A stretch of DNA of 64,000 nucleotides from NCBI GenBank assembly GCA_964017185.1, contig OZ024871.1, positions 30,604,488 to 30,668,487 of the forward strand. The letters run 5' to 3'. Below are positions 33,059-45,700 of this stretch, piece by piece (position 1 is the stretch's first letter; every line of letters starts with the position of its first letter). This DNA comes from Rugalucina vietnamica. Its lineage: Eukaryota > Mollusca > Bivalvia > Lucinida > Lucinidae. A program made the position numbers and the translations under genes. The notes under the pieces are model-generated. The model worked only from the letters and a program-made list of their open reading frames with translations, was not told the DNA's origin and made no database searches.

Positions 33059-33475
33059 GTTTTGAATAATTAATTGTGATTTATATGCCATAAAATTTAC
33101 AAAATGATAGAAGAGTAAAACAACAATGTTTACAACTAAATAAGACTTTCACTTGCAAAAGTTGGGTGTAAGATGTGATTTGCACAAACTTGCTGTTCTG
33201 GAACACAGAAGGGATAGAAGTTTTACCGTTTAGAAAGAAGATAAATTGTAGAGAACTGAAATAATTGTTTTCTGATGACGCAGCATGTTATTTTAACAAT
33301 TTCATTTATTAGTGTTGCTCCATGTCTCAGTAAACAGTATGTTCATGTAGAGCTGATATTGTGTCCACACCTGATATTAGTGTTAATGACATTCAGATCT
33401 GTCATCCAAGTTTAAGTGTATGAATAGCCATGCATAATCTTTTTGACTGGAAAGGCTCAGACAGCAGCTCTGTGT

Positions 33476-33526
33476 GTATGCATGTGTGTGTGTGTGCATG
33501 TGTGTGTGCATGTGTGTGTGTCTTGG
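33476..33526. repeat. (TG)n-type microsatellite
   Basis: Imperfect TG/CATG repeats within otherwise unremarkable AT-rich DNA (33059-33904), where no gene was seen. Confidence 0.8.
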
Positions 33527-33904
33527 GTTTTAGGGGCCGTTGCATGTATTGACCATATAGTGTTACTTGTATTGACTAAACTTCTACTCTACTGAGCTTC
33601 TTTGAAGTAGCTTTAATACTTACCCAATCGATCAGTCCAATTTCATCTGATTATTTTCCTGGGAAGGTGACTGGAAGGCTATATTGAAAAATAGATACAG
33701 CCCCTTTCACTTGAGCTTTCCATTTGAGCATTTAGGACAATCAAGCTTGTGTGTAAATCAAGCAACTTTATTCCATTTTAGAACTGAAACAGTGCCCCAA
33801 GTACCAGATGTTCTTAAAATCTATTCAGCATTTATCATTCTTTAGGTTATGATGTCACATCTTCTAATAAAAACATTGTAATCGTTTGGTTAAAGTGACT
33901 AAAG

Positions 33905-34740
33905 TACATTTTTATGCCACCGACTAACTTGGAAGAAGTTGATGGGGCATATGGGAGGAAGTTGATGGAGCATATTGGTTTGGGTCTGTCCGTCCAGTCC
34001 TGTGAGTCCAGTGCGTGAGATATGCTTAGCACTCTGTCAGGAATGGTTAGAGCTAGGATCTTGAAATTTGGTATGTTGTTTGTATATGAAAATTAAGAGG
34101 ACACATATTTTTTCTTTCAGGTAAATAGGGGCTTGGGGCCCATTCTGTGAGAGTTATGTCCATTTTTAGTTCTTGATAAAGTGAATGGATAGTGGGTACC
34201 TAGACTGGCTCCAGTCCTTAAAACATTTTTTTCATTAAGTGTTTTAGTGCTAGTCTATTTCAAGTACTTGTAGCTAATCTACTTCTGATGGCTCAGTTTT
34301 AAGACCTACAGTTTCATGCTAATTCTTTTAAAACTTTACATGTGTTATGGGCATGGTCTGAAGATATGCATGTGGTTTGGATATAATCCTCAGATTATTT
34401 TTTGTCATTTTTTTCACAATTTTAACTTTATATATAGTCATTTTTTCAGGCATTTTAGTGAATGGATAGAGGGTACCTTGTGTGTGCAACTCCTCCTACA
34501 ATTTAATTCCGATACTTTTGAAACTTTACAGACATTGTGACCATGCTTTGAAGATATACATGTGGTTGGGATATACTCCTCAGATTAATTTTTTCCTTTT
34601 TTTTTTTTTTTTTTTTTACTATTTGAACTTAGGCATTTATCGGACATTTTCACATCTTGAAAGTGACGTACCAGTTGGGGGCATAGTGTTTCATAAACGC
34701 ATTTTCTAGCTATATCAAAATTCTTTGCCCAACATATACA
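33905..34740 (+). repeat. Dispersed repeat with two about 240-bp internal units
   Basis: AGTGAATGGATAGTGGGTACC recurs as AGTGAATGGATAGAGGGTACC, and GAAACTTTACAGACATTGTG with ATATACATGTGGTTGGGATA recurs nearby. Text such as GCTAGGATCTTGAAATTTGG is like other hairpin/minisatellite elements here. Open frames inside are not coding. Confidence 0.55.
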
Positions 34741-35129
34741 ATGCTGTCAATGCATATCAAGAACATGTATTTGAAATAGGATAGGGACAAAAGCAAAATT
34801 TTATCAATTTTAGCAGCTACCTATATATCAGTATCTACATGGCCAAAATTCCACATAGTAAGATAAAAAATTCACTTGAGTTTGCCATTTTAAAGGTCAT
34901 TTAGTTTCAAAACTGTCACTCAAATCAGCAAATCAAACAATCCAGATGTCTTTGTAGACAACATGAAAAGAAACTCAGATCTTCAGAATACATGGTCTTC
35001 TTGTGTAATGCAAATGCTCAAACAGCAAGCTCAAATGAGCAGAGCTGTATGTGCCACATTACCAAGATAGGGGCCATGTGATCCACAGTAAGGCCATGCT
35101 GTTGAAGCTTGACCTGTAGCATTGGCGAC

Positions 35130-36400
35130 ACTAGCTCTAAAACATTTATTAAAATATAGCAGACAACAAAGATAGAGAGACCAAAGAACAATGGAACAAA
35201 TAGGGGGACTGATAAGCAATATGTGGCTGACTATTTAATACAAAATACATGCCATTATCAAGCATCAAGAAAATAGAAAGACTAAAGAACAATGGAACAA
35301 ACAGGGGGATTGATAAGCAATATTTGGCTGACTGTTTAATACACAGTGCAACATGGCACATGTCATTATCAAACTTCCTACAAACTATATCTATTGTACA
35401 AATTTCCATATCATTATATAGGAGTGACAGATGGGAAAATAACAAAATGAAAAATAAAACAAAAATAAAAATAAGCAATTTCCCTTTCATAGACACATTA
35501 CAATTGCATATCCTCTAGGTACATACCAAAGTTGAAGATGCTACTTCAAACATGAGCTGAGAAATATGGAAAAGAAAACTTTATCAGATAGAAAGAAAAT
35601 TTGACAAATAAAGGGACTGATAAGCTGGAGGTGGATCATTACCTTATACACAATACAACTTACTATACCTGATTGTTTAACATTTCAAAATCCTTAGTCG
35701 AGTAGTTGCTGAAAAATCTTCGACAAATTTTCCATATATTATGTTATGGTACCTAGAGTGACAGATTGAAAAATAAGAAAATTGAAAAAGAAAGCAAAAA
35801 TAAGAATAAGCATCTTCCCCTTCATATACATAATACTTTTGCACATCCTCTAAGCTCATACCAAACTGGAAGATGCTAACTCAAAATCTGTTTCAAATTT
35901 TTTTATTGGAGAGACAGAAAAATGTACAAATAAAGATTTTTAATCATTTTTATGTCCCTTTCAAGATTATTTCAGCTCATATGAGTTGGGCCAATCAGTA
36001 GGTGGGGCGAAAATGGGAGAACCCAGAGAAAAACCACCTGACACATCGGCAAGCAGAACTTGGCTTGTCTCACTTGTGGCCAGAGCGGGGCTTGAACCCA
36101 CACCAGACACAGCGGTGAGTCTGATCAAATGGTTGTTTGGTAATGAAATATCAGCGCTCTTAACCACTCGGCTTAAGGGGGACAAATAAAGAGACAGATA
36201 AGCAGTATGTGGCTGATTGTCCTATACACAGTACAGCTCAGCATACCCAAGCTTTGGACCAAATTTCAAAATCCTAAGTTCCTAAGAAACCGTTGACAAA
36301 AAAAAAAAAAAAAGTTTACAGACACACTACACAGAAACATTGTTACAAAAAAGGCAAAACCTATATAGCCCCTATATGCTTCGCATGCCGTAGGTATACT
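35130..36400. repeat. Dispersed repeat region, about 120-220-bp diverged units
   Basis: AACAATGGAACAAAYAGGGG, ACTGATAAGCAATATGTGGCTGA and CATACCAAAGTTGAAGATGCT recur in order, at roughly 35170, 35290, 35610 and 36190. It ends ATAGCCCCTATATGCTTCGC. A SINE is inserted at 35936. Confidence 0.55.
35936..36181 (-). repeat. tRNA-derived SINE family S1 with 11-bp target duplication
   Basis: The target duplication ACAAATAAAGA is at 35925-35935 and 36182-36192. The head (CCGAGTGGTTAAGAGCGC) and box B are present on the minus strand. The duplication proves retrotransposition into the older repeat. Confidence 0.9.
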
Positions 36401-36699
36401 CATTAACTTTGGATGACCTTGACCTATTTTATGGCAAGGTTAGTCACCTTTACATTAACATACGGGAAGCCTTGTGCTTATGGATAGAATATATACAATG
36501 TTTGTCCTTTTAAATACAAAGGAGTGAACACACGCCCCACTCCCTTGTTCTTTGTTTCATTTCGTAACACCCGTAAACTATGATTCAGATGATAACGCTA
36601 GGGATAAAATTGGGAGCGCCGAAAAGAAACGGCGGAACGCTACAAAAGTAGGTAGCGAAACGGCTCGAATGGAAGTTTCGGTATGTCGTAATACTGAAC

Positions 36700-36779
36700 A
36701 CGAAGCAAGACGGCCATTTTGTTGTAAATTGAGAAAAAATATCGTATATTTAATATAGCTGAGCACACAATTTCTGAAA
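36700..36779 (+). promoter_or_regulatory. LUC7L 5' UTR/promoter-proximal YY1-type motif
   Basis: CGGCCATTTTG at 36711-36721 (reverse complement CAAAATGGCCG) fits the YY1 site often found near housekeeping gene starts, about 60 bp before the LUC7L ATG. The transcription start is not determined. Confidence 0.35.
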
Positions 36780-39700
36780 ATGTCGGCGCACGACCAGATG
36801 CGTGCAATGCTCGACGAACTTATGGGTACATCAAGAGATGGTGAGTATCGTTCCTTATTCAGCGCATTTCTGTTTTTTTACTTCCTGTTTCAAGTCAAGG
36901 TCGGCTCGAAAAACTAAAGAAATTGTGATTTTCCATGCTGTTCGAGTGTTGTCAAATCATTAAGTGGGCCCTATTAATCATCATATTTCTTACTTACCGA
37001 AGAAATTAACGAAACGCGCTATAAGGCCCTCGAAAAACGAAATTTATTGTTTCGGCCTGTTTTAGATTCGCGCCAACAACGTTCGGCCATAGGTGAATTT
37101 TCAATTTATATAAGTTGTGCATTTTGGAACTCACAAATGGACAATGGTTATTCAAGGAAATATTGTATGCTGGCACTTAGTGTTTCCAGTGTACTTACGC
37201 TTCAACAATCAGTATAAAACAAGAAACATAACAGACAAACCATGTTTAAATTATCGAACCTTTCTTATCATTCTTTCGCAAGAACCCGCAATATTATTTT
37301 GGATTTCCATGGTGTTTCGCTTTGTCAAAACCTGTTTACACCGTGAATATGAAGCCAACAAGAATACGGAGTCCAAGTATACAATTTCTTCTTGATACTG
37401 ATGTAGAAATGTATTATACTGACAGCCACAAACAAAGTGAATATTGAACAGTTGCAACAGCATTTTTTATTTCAGGCAGTGCAGTTTAAAAGGAAATGTA
37501 GCGGGTCAAGTTAGCCTACCATATATGCACTCTGATCTTAATTATTTTGCATTGATATCAAAATTTTCACCATTGTGAAATTTTGACGTTTATGAAATTT
37601 TTCATTACAAAATGAATTTTTTAAGAAATTCCTAACCTACTTTATTGTATATTCCTGTCTCTACCCTTTTATTGGGAAGTTCAGCAAGGGAGCTGCCAGT
37701 GCCAATTTAATACCTTTGGTATGTCGGGATGTGAGACCAGGACCTACCACTCGTGAAGCAGATGCTCCAATCTCCTAGAAAATCTTGTGCAAATTGATAT
37801 TTTTAAAATGACAATTATTTGAAAACATTTTTTCTCAGTGTAGATGCTATCATTTGGGAATTAATAAAGAGCTGATGTGTCATCATCGTAAGCATTTGCT
37901 ATTTTAACCAATATCCTCTGTCTGCTGTGAAATTATTTTTTGTTTTTGCATATTAAGCACCTAAATCTCAAAATCAAAAATTACTATCAAATTTAAGACA
38001 TCAGAGAAGTCTTGAATTAAAATTTTTACATAATGAGTAAATATATATATATATATATATCAAAACCCTTGAATTTTTTCTGAAACAGCCCTTCCATTAG
38101 TTCATTTCAATGGTTTGCAGGTACACATTAGCTTATGATAATTATGACCAGAATTGTTTATGAACCAATTACATTCACATAAACTCATATTGGACTTCCA
38201 ATCTTACTCAGTTCACCCTTGTTATTTTTCATCTTATAAAATTTCACTATGACTTTTGGTATATGTTAAAGAATATGTTGGCTAGTATGGCTACAGATGG
38301 GGGTATTTTGTTTTATGAACACCATTTCTAGATGTTGTCCTTTGTACCAGCTGATTTTTGGTGATATGTTTTGTTATACCGTTTGCTGTCATATTCAAGG
38401 GTATTTATGATTTTTATCACTCATTTTTAAGGGAGCTATCATACGTGGTGTAGCCCAGACTTATTAGAAAAGGGGATGAAAAAAGCCGAGCCGTGAGTTA
38501 AACTATAACCTTTTTATTTCAGCCATGATCTTTTTCTGTGTGATTTAAATGTTATTTTTTAAAAATCAAATTTATAATAGTTGCAGAAGGATAGATTTAC
38601 TTGCAAAGGTGGTGTATAATATTTGTTTTAATATTCTTAATTTGTTTAAACATAATTAAGAAGTAATTTCAAACTTTAAAAGTAGATAAAACATGTTTGT
38701 TTTTGTGTGAAGAAAAAAAAATGCATGTACATGCCAAATGAAAATGCTCATGGATCGTACTTGATGTAGAAATTACTTGTATGCTTGCTGATTTTATTGA
38801 AACTAAAAGCTGTTTACTTCACTCATGGGTATCTGCAAATGCATGTACTCAGCTTGCCTTATAAATTACATCTGAGTAAACATAATGACCTAAGGGAGTC
38901 CCTTACTAGCTGCTCACAGTAATTTGGGCAGTTCAATATTTGCTATGAACGTTGCTTTTCAGGAAACATATAGAACCATATAAACATTTGGTGGATGGGT
39001 GAGTTTATATTTTATGTAATATTTAACTTCTCTAGCTTAATGAAAGGGATTGTGTAAGTGGCCATTTTTGCAGGATTTCCCTTACCGTGGATGGTGTGGC
39101 AGATGATTTACAGTGACGTTCCAGATTATGTTCGCAGTGTGTATGCTATCATAAATTTCCCATATGATCTATATGTTGTATTCATTTTAAACTTGTGTAT
39201 AATGAAATTATGTATGGGGGAATAGTCATATGCTCTTTTTTGGCCTGAACATTTTAATCATTTCTAAATTTTGATAAAGAAACATTCACATGTATTTCTC
39301 TTCCCCCATATAAATTCATTAAGAAGGTTGGACAAAATAATAAAATATGCAACTTCCATCATTGACTTTGGGATCCTGCCAAGGGTACGTATGTTTGTGG
39401 GTAGAGTAATTGTTCTCAGCCCCATTGAAAAGTGAACGAATGCCATTTCATGACGACTTTGTACACCAACCTGTAAGTAATCTATTTCTGTAGGCATAAA
39501 ATTTAGTTTAGGTTCCTCACTATTTTTTTTTTTTACCAGATTGAAAATATCATTTTCATGCCGTACAGACCAGTCAAATAATTTCTTCAATTTATAAGGC
39601 AAGGTCAATTTGAGATTAATACTTGTTTTGAGTAAAAGCAAAATCTGTATTCATAAGTTCATATAATGATATTATACGTTTAAACATTCTTGTACACCTT

Positions 39701-42700
39701 GAAAAATGAAAATTATTGCAAGATTCTTACCAGAAATTCCGAAGAATAAAGATTTGAATGCAGAATTCGTCATTTGGTGAGTAAACCCAAGATATGTGAT
39801 TTAACATAATCATCTAGATGAATCTATATAAGGGACCTGTGATATTGTTGGAGAAAATTGTGAGTAGAAATAGATACCCCTTAAAACCAGAAAATGTTGC
39901 TTTTCTTTCAAACAATATTACATTTGAGTATTACATTTCAATTTGAGTCCTTGGTTATGTATATGTTTTGTGAGAAAATGCCAGATAGTTGATCATTGCC
40001 CAATATGACTGATTTTCAAATGCTTTGGATTATGATCTGTGATATTAAAATCAAAAGTTATCTTGATATTTAGTAGAGGAAGTGTATTTTGACATTAAAT
40101 GCAGTTAGGTATGGTGATAGGTGATTTAATTACACTGCTTAATTGGCGTTTTAACCAGTGTCAATTTTCACGGTTGTCAAAATCTTATCCTAGTCTTTAA
40201 ATGCAATGTAATCTAACATGGTTGGTTGATATTTTGGCTGTATTTATTAAGCTGATTATCCTTCATTTTGAGCAAAGGCTTTGCTGTAATTTTCTACTGT
40301 TTTGAGAGACAGGCCTGGCCTGGGCAAACTGCAAATGCAGGGTCTTCATTGTTTACAGTTTCATCTCAAGTTTTGATAGCTGTATTCCTGGCTGTATTTA
40401 AAGCAGGTCTACAGGTGATGCAAATAAGGCTTGTGGAGATTTTTTTGTCCAACCTTACCCTGCCAGGAGGCAGCTTTATAGCCTCCGCTCAGTTTTTCCT
40501 TGATGTGTATATTATTTTTCGATGACTGCATATTTTTAGGGGACACTGGTCGAAGCCGAATCAAGTTTGACGATGCCCGGACATGTAAGAGTTTCCTTCT
40601 AGGATGCTGTCCCCATGATATTCTCTCAAGCACGGTCAGTATTCCTTTGTTTAATGCTTTGGTAAATAACAGATGAAAAGCATTATTTGTTTGGAATGGA
40701 GTTGGGTACGTCAGTTTTATAATTAAGGACGATGTTTTGTGAGGATTGAAAGGCAAAACTTTTATTACTTATATGAGCCGCGACGCGAGAAAACCGGTCT
40801 CCGGGGTTTCCGACCAGGTCCGACACAAACCGGCCTGTACAGTCTCAGAAGCAGGCTAGAAGCTTGAAATTTCGGATTTAAGAAGAAGAGAAATAGTACT
40901 ATCCGTGTAGCGAAAACAAAGGCGCTGATCAGCTTCGCGGTTACCGCGAAGCTGATCTGCGCCTTTGTTTTCGCATAGGCAAAAATCCAGTTTTCTCACG
41001 ATGCGGCTCATATAAAAAAAACATGTGAAAGAGATTTGTTAGGTCCTTAGTACATAAACCTACAGAACAGTATGGATTAAAAGCAGGAAACTTAGTTCTT
41101 CCTCACAAAATATCCACCTTAGCTAGGATAAAGTGCATCAGTGACTGTGTGTTTAATATGTTAATGTTTTTTGAAAAGTTCTCTCATTATACTTCTACAT
41201 GTATATATCAATTCCATAAGAGTATTTTTGGTGGTATACTAACTACATGTAGTTCAAATATAATATTACTCTGGTGCTGTGTTAACGTGTAGCATTTATT
41301 TAAGGATGCCTGTTTAGTTTTAAATATTTGTTGAGCATTAAGAGTTTCTTATTAGGCCTATAGGTACATGTATGTATACCGGTACATTGTATTGTTATTC
41401 TTTATCTTGTATTATTATGATCAATTTTTATTTTGTATTGTTTCACAGAGGATGGACCTAGGAGACTGCCCAAAGCACCATGACTTGGCACTCCGAGCTG
41501 ATTTCGAGTTGGCATCCAAAAAGAAAGATTATTACTATGACATTGATGTAAGTTTAATATAATGTAGCGATACAGATATATACCTGTTTGCTGCTTTAAA
41601 ACAAATAAATTGGGTCATGGAAGTACACAATTCTTTAAGATATAAGCGGCCCCACAAGAAAACATGCCTTTGGGGTTTCCAACTTGGTCTGACACTGATC
41701 AGATTGTACAATCACAGTGTAGGACTACAGGCTTAATTAAGAAGATGACCTTAATTTCCGCTAATTTTGATAAATGTCATAAATAGAAATTTCAAAGTTC
41801 TCTTTTATAAAGTTAAAGAAGCTTTTAGGAATCCATGAGTCTCTCTCATGTATTCAAGATCTTGCTAAGAATTATTCATAATAAAAAGTCGAAGAAAAAA
41901 ATCCAAATTTACATTAAAGATTTTGTTTCCTGCAACCTTCAGGCCATGGAGCACCTGCAGAGTTTCATCCAGGACTGTGATGCTAGGACTGAGATAGCCA
42001 AGAAACGACTCAAGGAAACTCAGGAGGAACTCAGTGAGGAGGCCAACTCTAAGGTGGGTACCTAGCGTAGACTGTTTCTTAAAAAATATTGGCCATAGTC
42101 ATTCATTTCCTAAAGGACCATTTTCCATAAATTATGAACTCGTTGCTACCAACTTCTTTAGAAGCTCGTGTAAGCCTTGTTAATCAGGAGTGACAAGTTC
42201 GGACCTGGGCTTCTTCAGTCTTTCGGATGCAACATTAAACCAGATTTCTCTTCCCATATAGTGTTTGCTGTTGAGTGGGGTGTAAAACATGAACATTACC
42301 GCCATGTTCTGTAGTTTAAAAAATGTAAAAAAAAAAAAGAAGAACAACACCGCAATTTCATTAATATCAAAATTGAAGATTTTCAAATGTATTTAAAGTA
42401 TAGAAGCGAAATGTTTAATCCACTTGCCTTGTAAACCAGGGGTCATGGATTATATCCCAGGCTTCTATACTATATCATTTGAGACTTCAAACGGAGGTTC
42501 TGTCTCAGTATGACCTTAATTGCAGAGTAAGACGTAAAACATAAATCTACCATACAAGCATAGCAACACTTATAAATGGATATTGACTTTGTTGCAGGCC
42601 GATGCTATCCACCAGTTAGGAGAGGAGATAGGGATTAAGCTGGCTAACTCAGAGCAGATGGGGGCCGAGGGGAAAGTAGAAGAGTCAATGAGACTGCTGG

Positions 42701-45700
42701 AAGAAGTAGAGGAATTGAAGAAGAGGAAGGCTCTGGCAGAGGTAAACTTTAACCCGCTTGTGATGAATGGGCTTCCCCATAATAATCATTTGGATGAGTC
42801 CAATTTCAGTTTTAGGAACACCATGGGTCATTTTAACTTTTTATTCCATTTTCCGGCAAAATTCCTGTAAGCAAACAGAATAATAATTCCAGATAGAATG
42901 CCACAAAATGCCTTTGTCCTATGTCCTATGTGGCATTTGTCTTCAAATTTTAGAAAAAAGAGATTTTTAAAGATCTCTTTTTTCTAGTGTTTTTGCTAAT
43001 ATTGTTAAAGATTCTTTAACAATATTAGCAAAAACACTAGTGCTGTTGAGCTGCATGGTTACTTTGTAGCTTATCTGCCCCATTTCACATCTACATTCAT
43101 GACATCTCATTACAATCATATAAATTAAATTAAAACTGTAAATTTCAGCAAGAGTATAAGAATTCCATGCCAGCATCTAACTACCAGCAACAGAAGTTAC
43201 GTGTTTGTGAGATCTGCTCCGCCTACCTTGGTATCCATGACAACGACAGACGATTGGCCGATCATTTTGGTGGGAAACTACACCTGGGGTTCATCAAGAT
43301 ACGAGAGAAGCTTGAAGATCTTAAGGTATTAAAATGGCTGTGAATTTCCGCAACATTTTAAAAATGTGCTATTATTGCTTGAGTAGCGACATGAGAAAAC
43401 TGGTCTTTGGGGTTTCCAACAAGGTCTGACACTAACCAGCTTGTACCATCACAGAACAAGGCTAGAAGTTTGAAATTTGGGATTTATGAAGAAGGAATGT
43501 ACAGAATGTAGCAAAAACAAAGGGGCTGCAGTGACTGCACAGTTGATCTGCGCCTTTGTTGTCGCATAGTCGAAAATCCAGTTTTCTCATGAAACAGCTA
43601 TCTTTAAAACTGAAATGGAGAAATTTTACTTTGTACTGACCTCCTGAAAACAGACAACATAAAAATGATGTCACATCGTTCATAAAGATATTAGAAACTG
43701 GTAAACAGTTATCTTCTGGTATTGGAAGTGTCCGAATTGTGATGCATGCTGTTGAAAAAAAAGGAGTTTTCTGAGACAATATAAAGTATTTTTTAGCTCA
43801 CCTGAGCCGAAGGCTCATAGGTGAGCTTATAGTATGCCCATGCTCAGGTGTCCGTCCGTCGTCCACAATTTTAAAGATCTTCTCTGAAACCGCTGGGCCG
43901 ATTGTTCTCGTATTTCACATACACCATCTACAGGTAGGGTAAAGAATAATTGTGTTTTTTGTTTTGATCGGATAAGAACTCTGGTTGCTATGGCAACTTA
44001 TGCTTCCCATAGACTTATAATGGAAAAAAGTGAAAATTGCTAGTTTTTGCTGTCTTGTTGGAGATATTTGAATTTTGTTTTTGCAGAAATGTTTATTGAG
44101 TAGTCCTCTACGTTTCATGTGACTTTTGTCCTAATCCTTTTAATATTTTGATCGGTTGCAGGGGCCCCATATAGGGCAAAATTTCGAAAAACATTCAAAA
44201 ATCTTCTTCTCAGAAACTGTCATGGGGATTAAGCCTATACTTTGTATACATGTTCCTGACAGTGGCCTCTACATAATTTGTGTTTTTTTATTCCAGGCGG
44301 ACAAGAACTCTGGTTGCTATGGCAACTAAAAGTTTCCATAGACTTATAATAGGAAAAGTGGAAATCGGCTATTTTTCCGCTTTTTAGTTGCCATAGACTT
44401 AAAGTAGGAAAAGTGGAAATCGGCTATTTTTCCGCTAAAATTGCAGACATTTGAATTTTGTTTTTGCAGAAATGTTTATTGAGTAGTGGTTGACGTTTCT
44501 TGTGAGTCTTTATTTTGATTGGTTGCTGGGGCCCCATAAAGGGCAAAATTTTGAAGAAAAAAAAAACATTCAAAAATCTTCTCCTCAGAAACTGTCAAGT
44601 GGATGAATCTTGTACTTTGTATACATGTTCCTGACAGTAGCCACTACATAATTATGTCTCCCCCCGACAGGGTCGGGAGACATATTGTTTTTCCCCGTGC
44701 GTCTGTCTGTCTGTCCGTCACAAATCGTGTCCGCTCTATAACTTGAAAACCGTTAAAGATTTTTCAATGAAACTTGGTACACTTGTAGACCACGACGAGA
44801 CGATGGTCATGCACAAGAACCATAACTCTAGCTTGAGTATTTTTGGAGTTATTTCCCTTTGATTATTTTCGATACAATTTCGTGTCCGCTGTATAACTTG
44901 AAAACCGTTAAAGATTTTTCAATGAAACTTGGTACACTTGTAGACCACGACGAGACGATGTGTCATGCACAAGAACCATAACTCTGGCTTGAGTATTTTT
45001 GGAGTAATTTCCCTTTGATTATTTTCGATACAATTTCGTGTCCGCTGTATAACTTGAAAACCGTTTAAGATTTTTCAATGAAACTTGGTACACTTGTAGA
45101 CCACGACGAGACGATGTGTCATGCACAAGAACCATAACTCTGGCTTGAGTATTTTTGGAGTTATTTCCCTTTGATTATTTTCGATACAATTTCGTGTCCG
45201 CTGTATAACTTGAAAACCGTTTAAGATTTTTCAATAAAACTTGGTACACTTATTGAGCATGATCAGACAATGTGTCATGCACAAGAACCATAACTCTGGA
45301 TTGAGTATTTTATGAGTTATTTCCCTTTGATTATTTTCCATACAATTTCGTGTCTGCTTTATAACTCGAAAATCGTAAGAGTTATTTCAATGAAACTTGG
45401 TACACTTATAAAGCACGATGAGATTACGTGTCATGCTAAAGAACCATAACTCTTGCTTGCATATCTTTGGAGTAATTTCCCTTTGATTATTTTCCATACA
45501 ATTTCGTGTCCACCCTATAACTTGAAAACCGTAAAAGAAATTTCAGTGAAACTTGGTACACTTATAAAGCATGATGAGACGATGTGTCATGCACAAGAAT
45601 TATAACTCTTACTTTCATATCTTTGGAGTTATTTCCCTTTGATTATTTTTTCCATACAATTTCATGTCCACTATATTACTTGAAAACCATAAGAAATATT

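Noticed and set aside
36182-36192. Apparent second repeat boundary in the 35-36 kb region
   Set aside because: Explained as the SINE target duplication ACAAATAAAGA.
39072-39138. Possible extra LUC7L exon (acceptor TTTTTGCAG, open in phase)
   Set aside because: Donor is weak and the peptide matches nothing known in LUC7 proteins.
39264-39641. 125-codon open frame on the minus strand inside LUC7L intron 1
   Set aside because: AT-rich, no recognisable domain, no promoter or splice support; likely chance.
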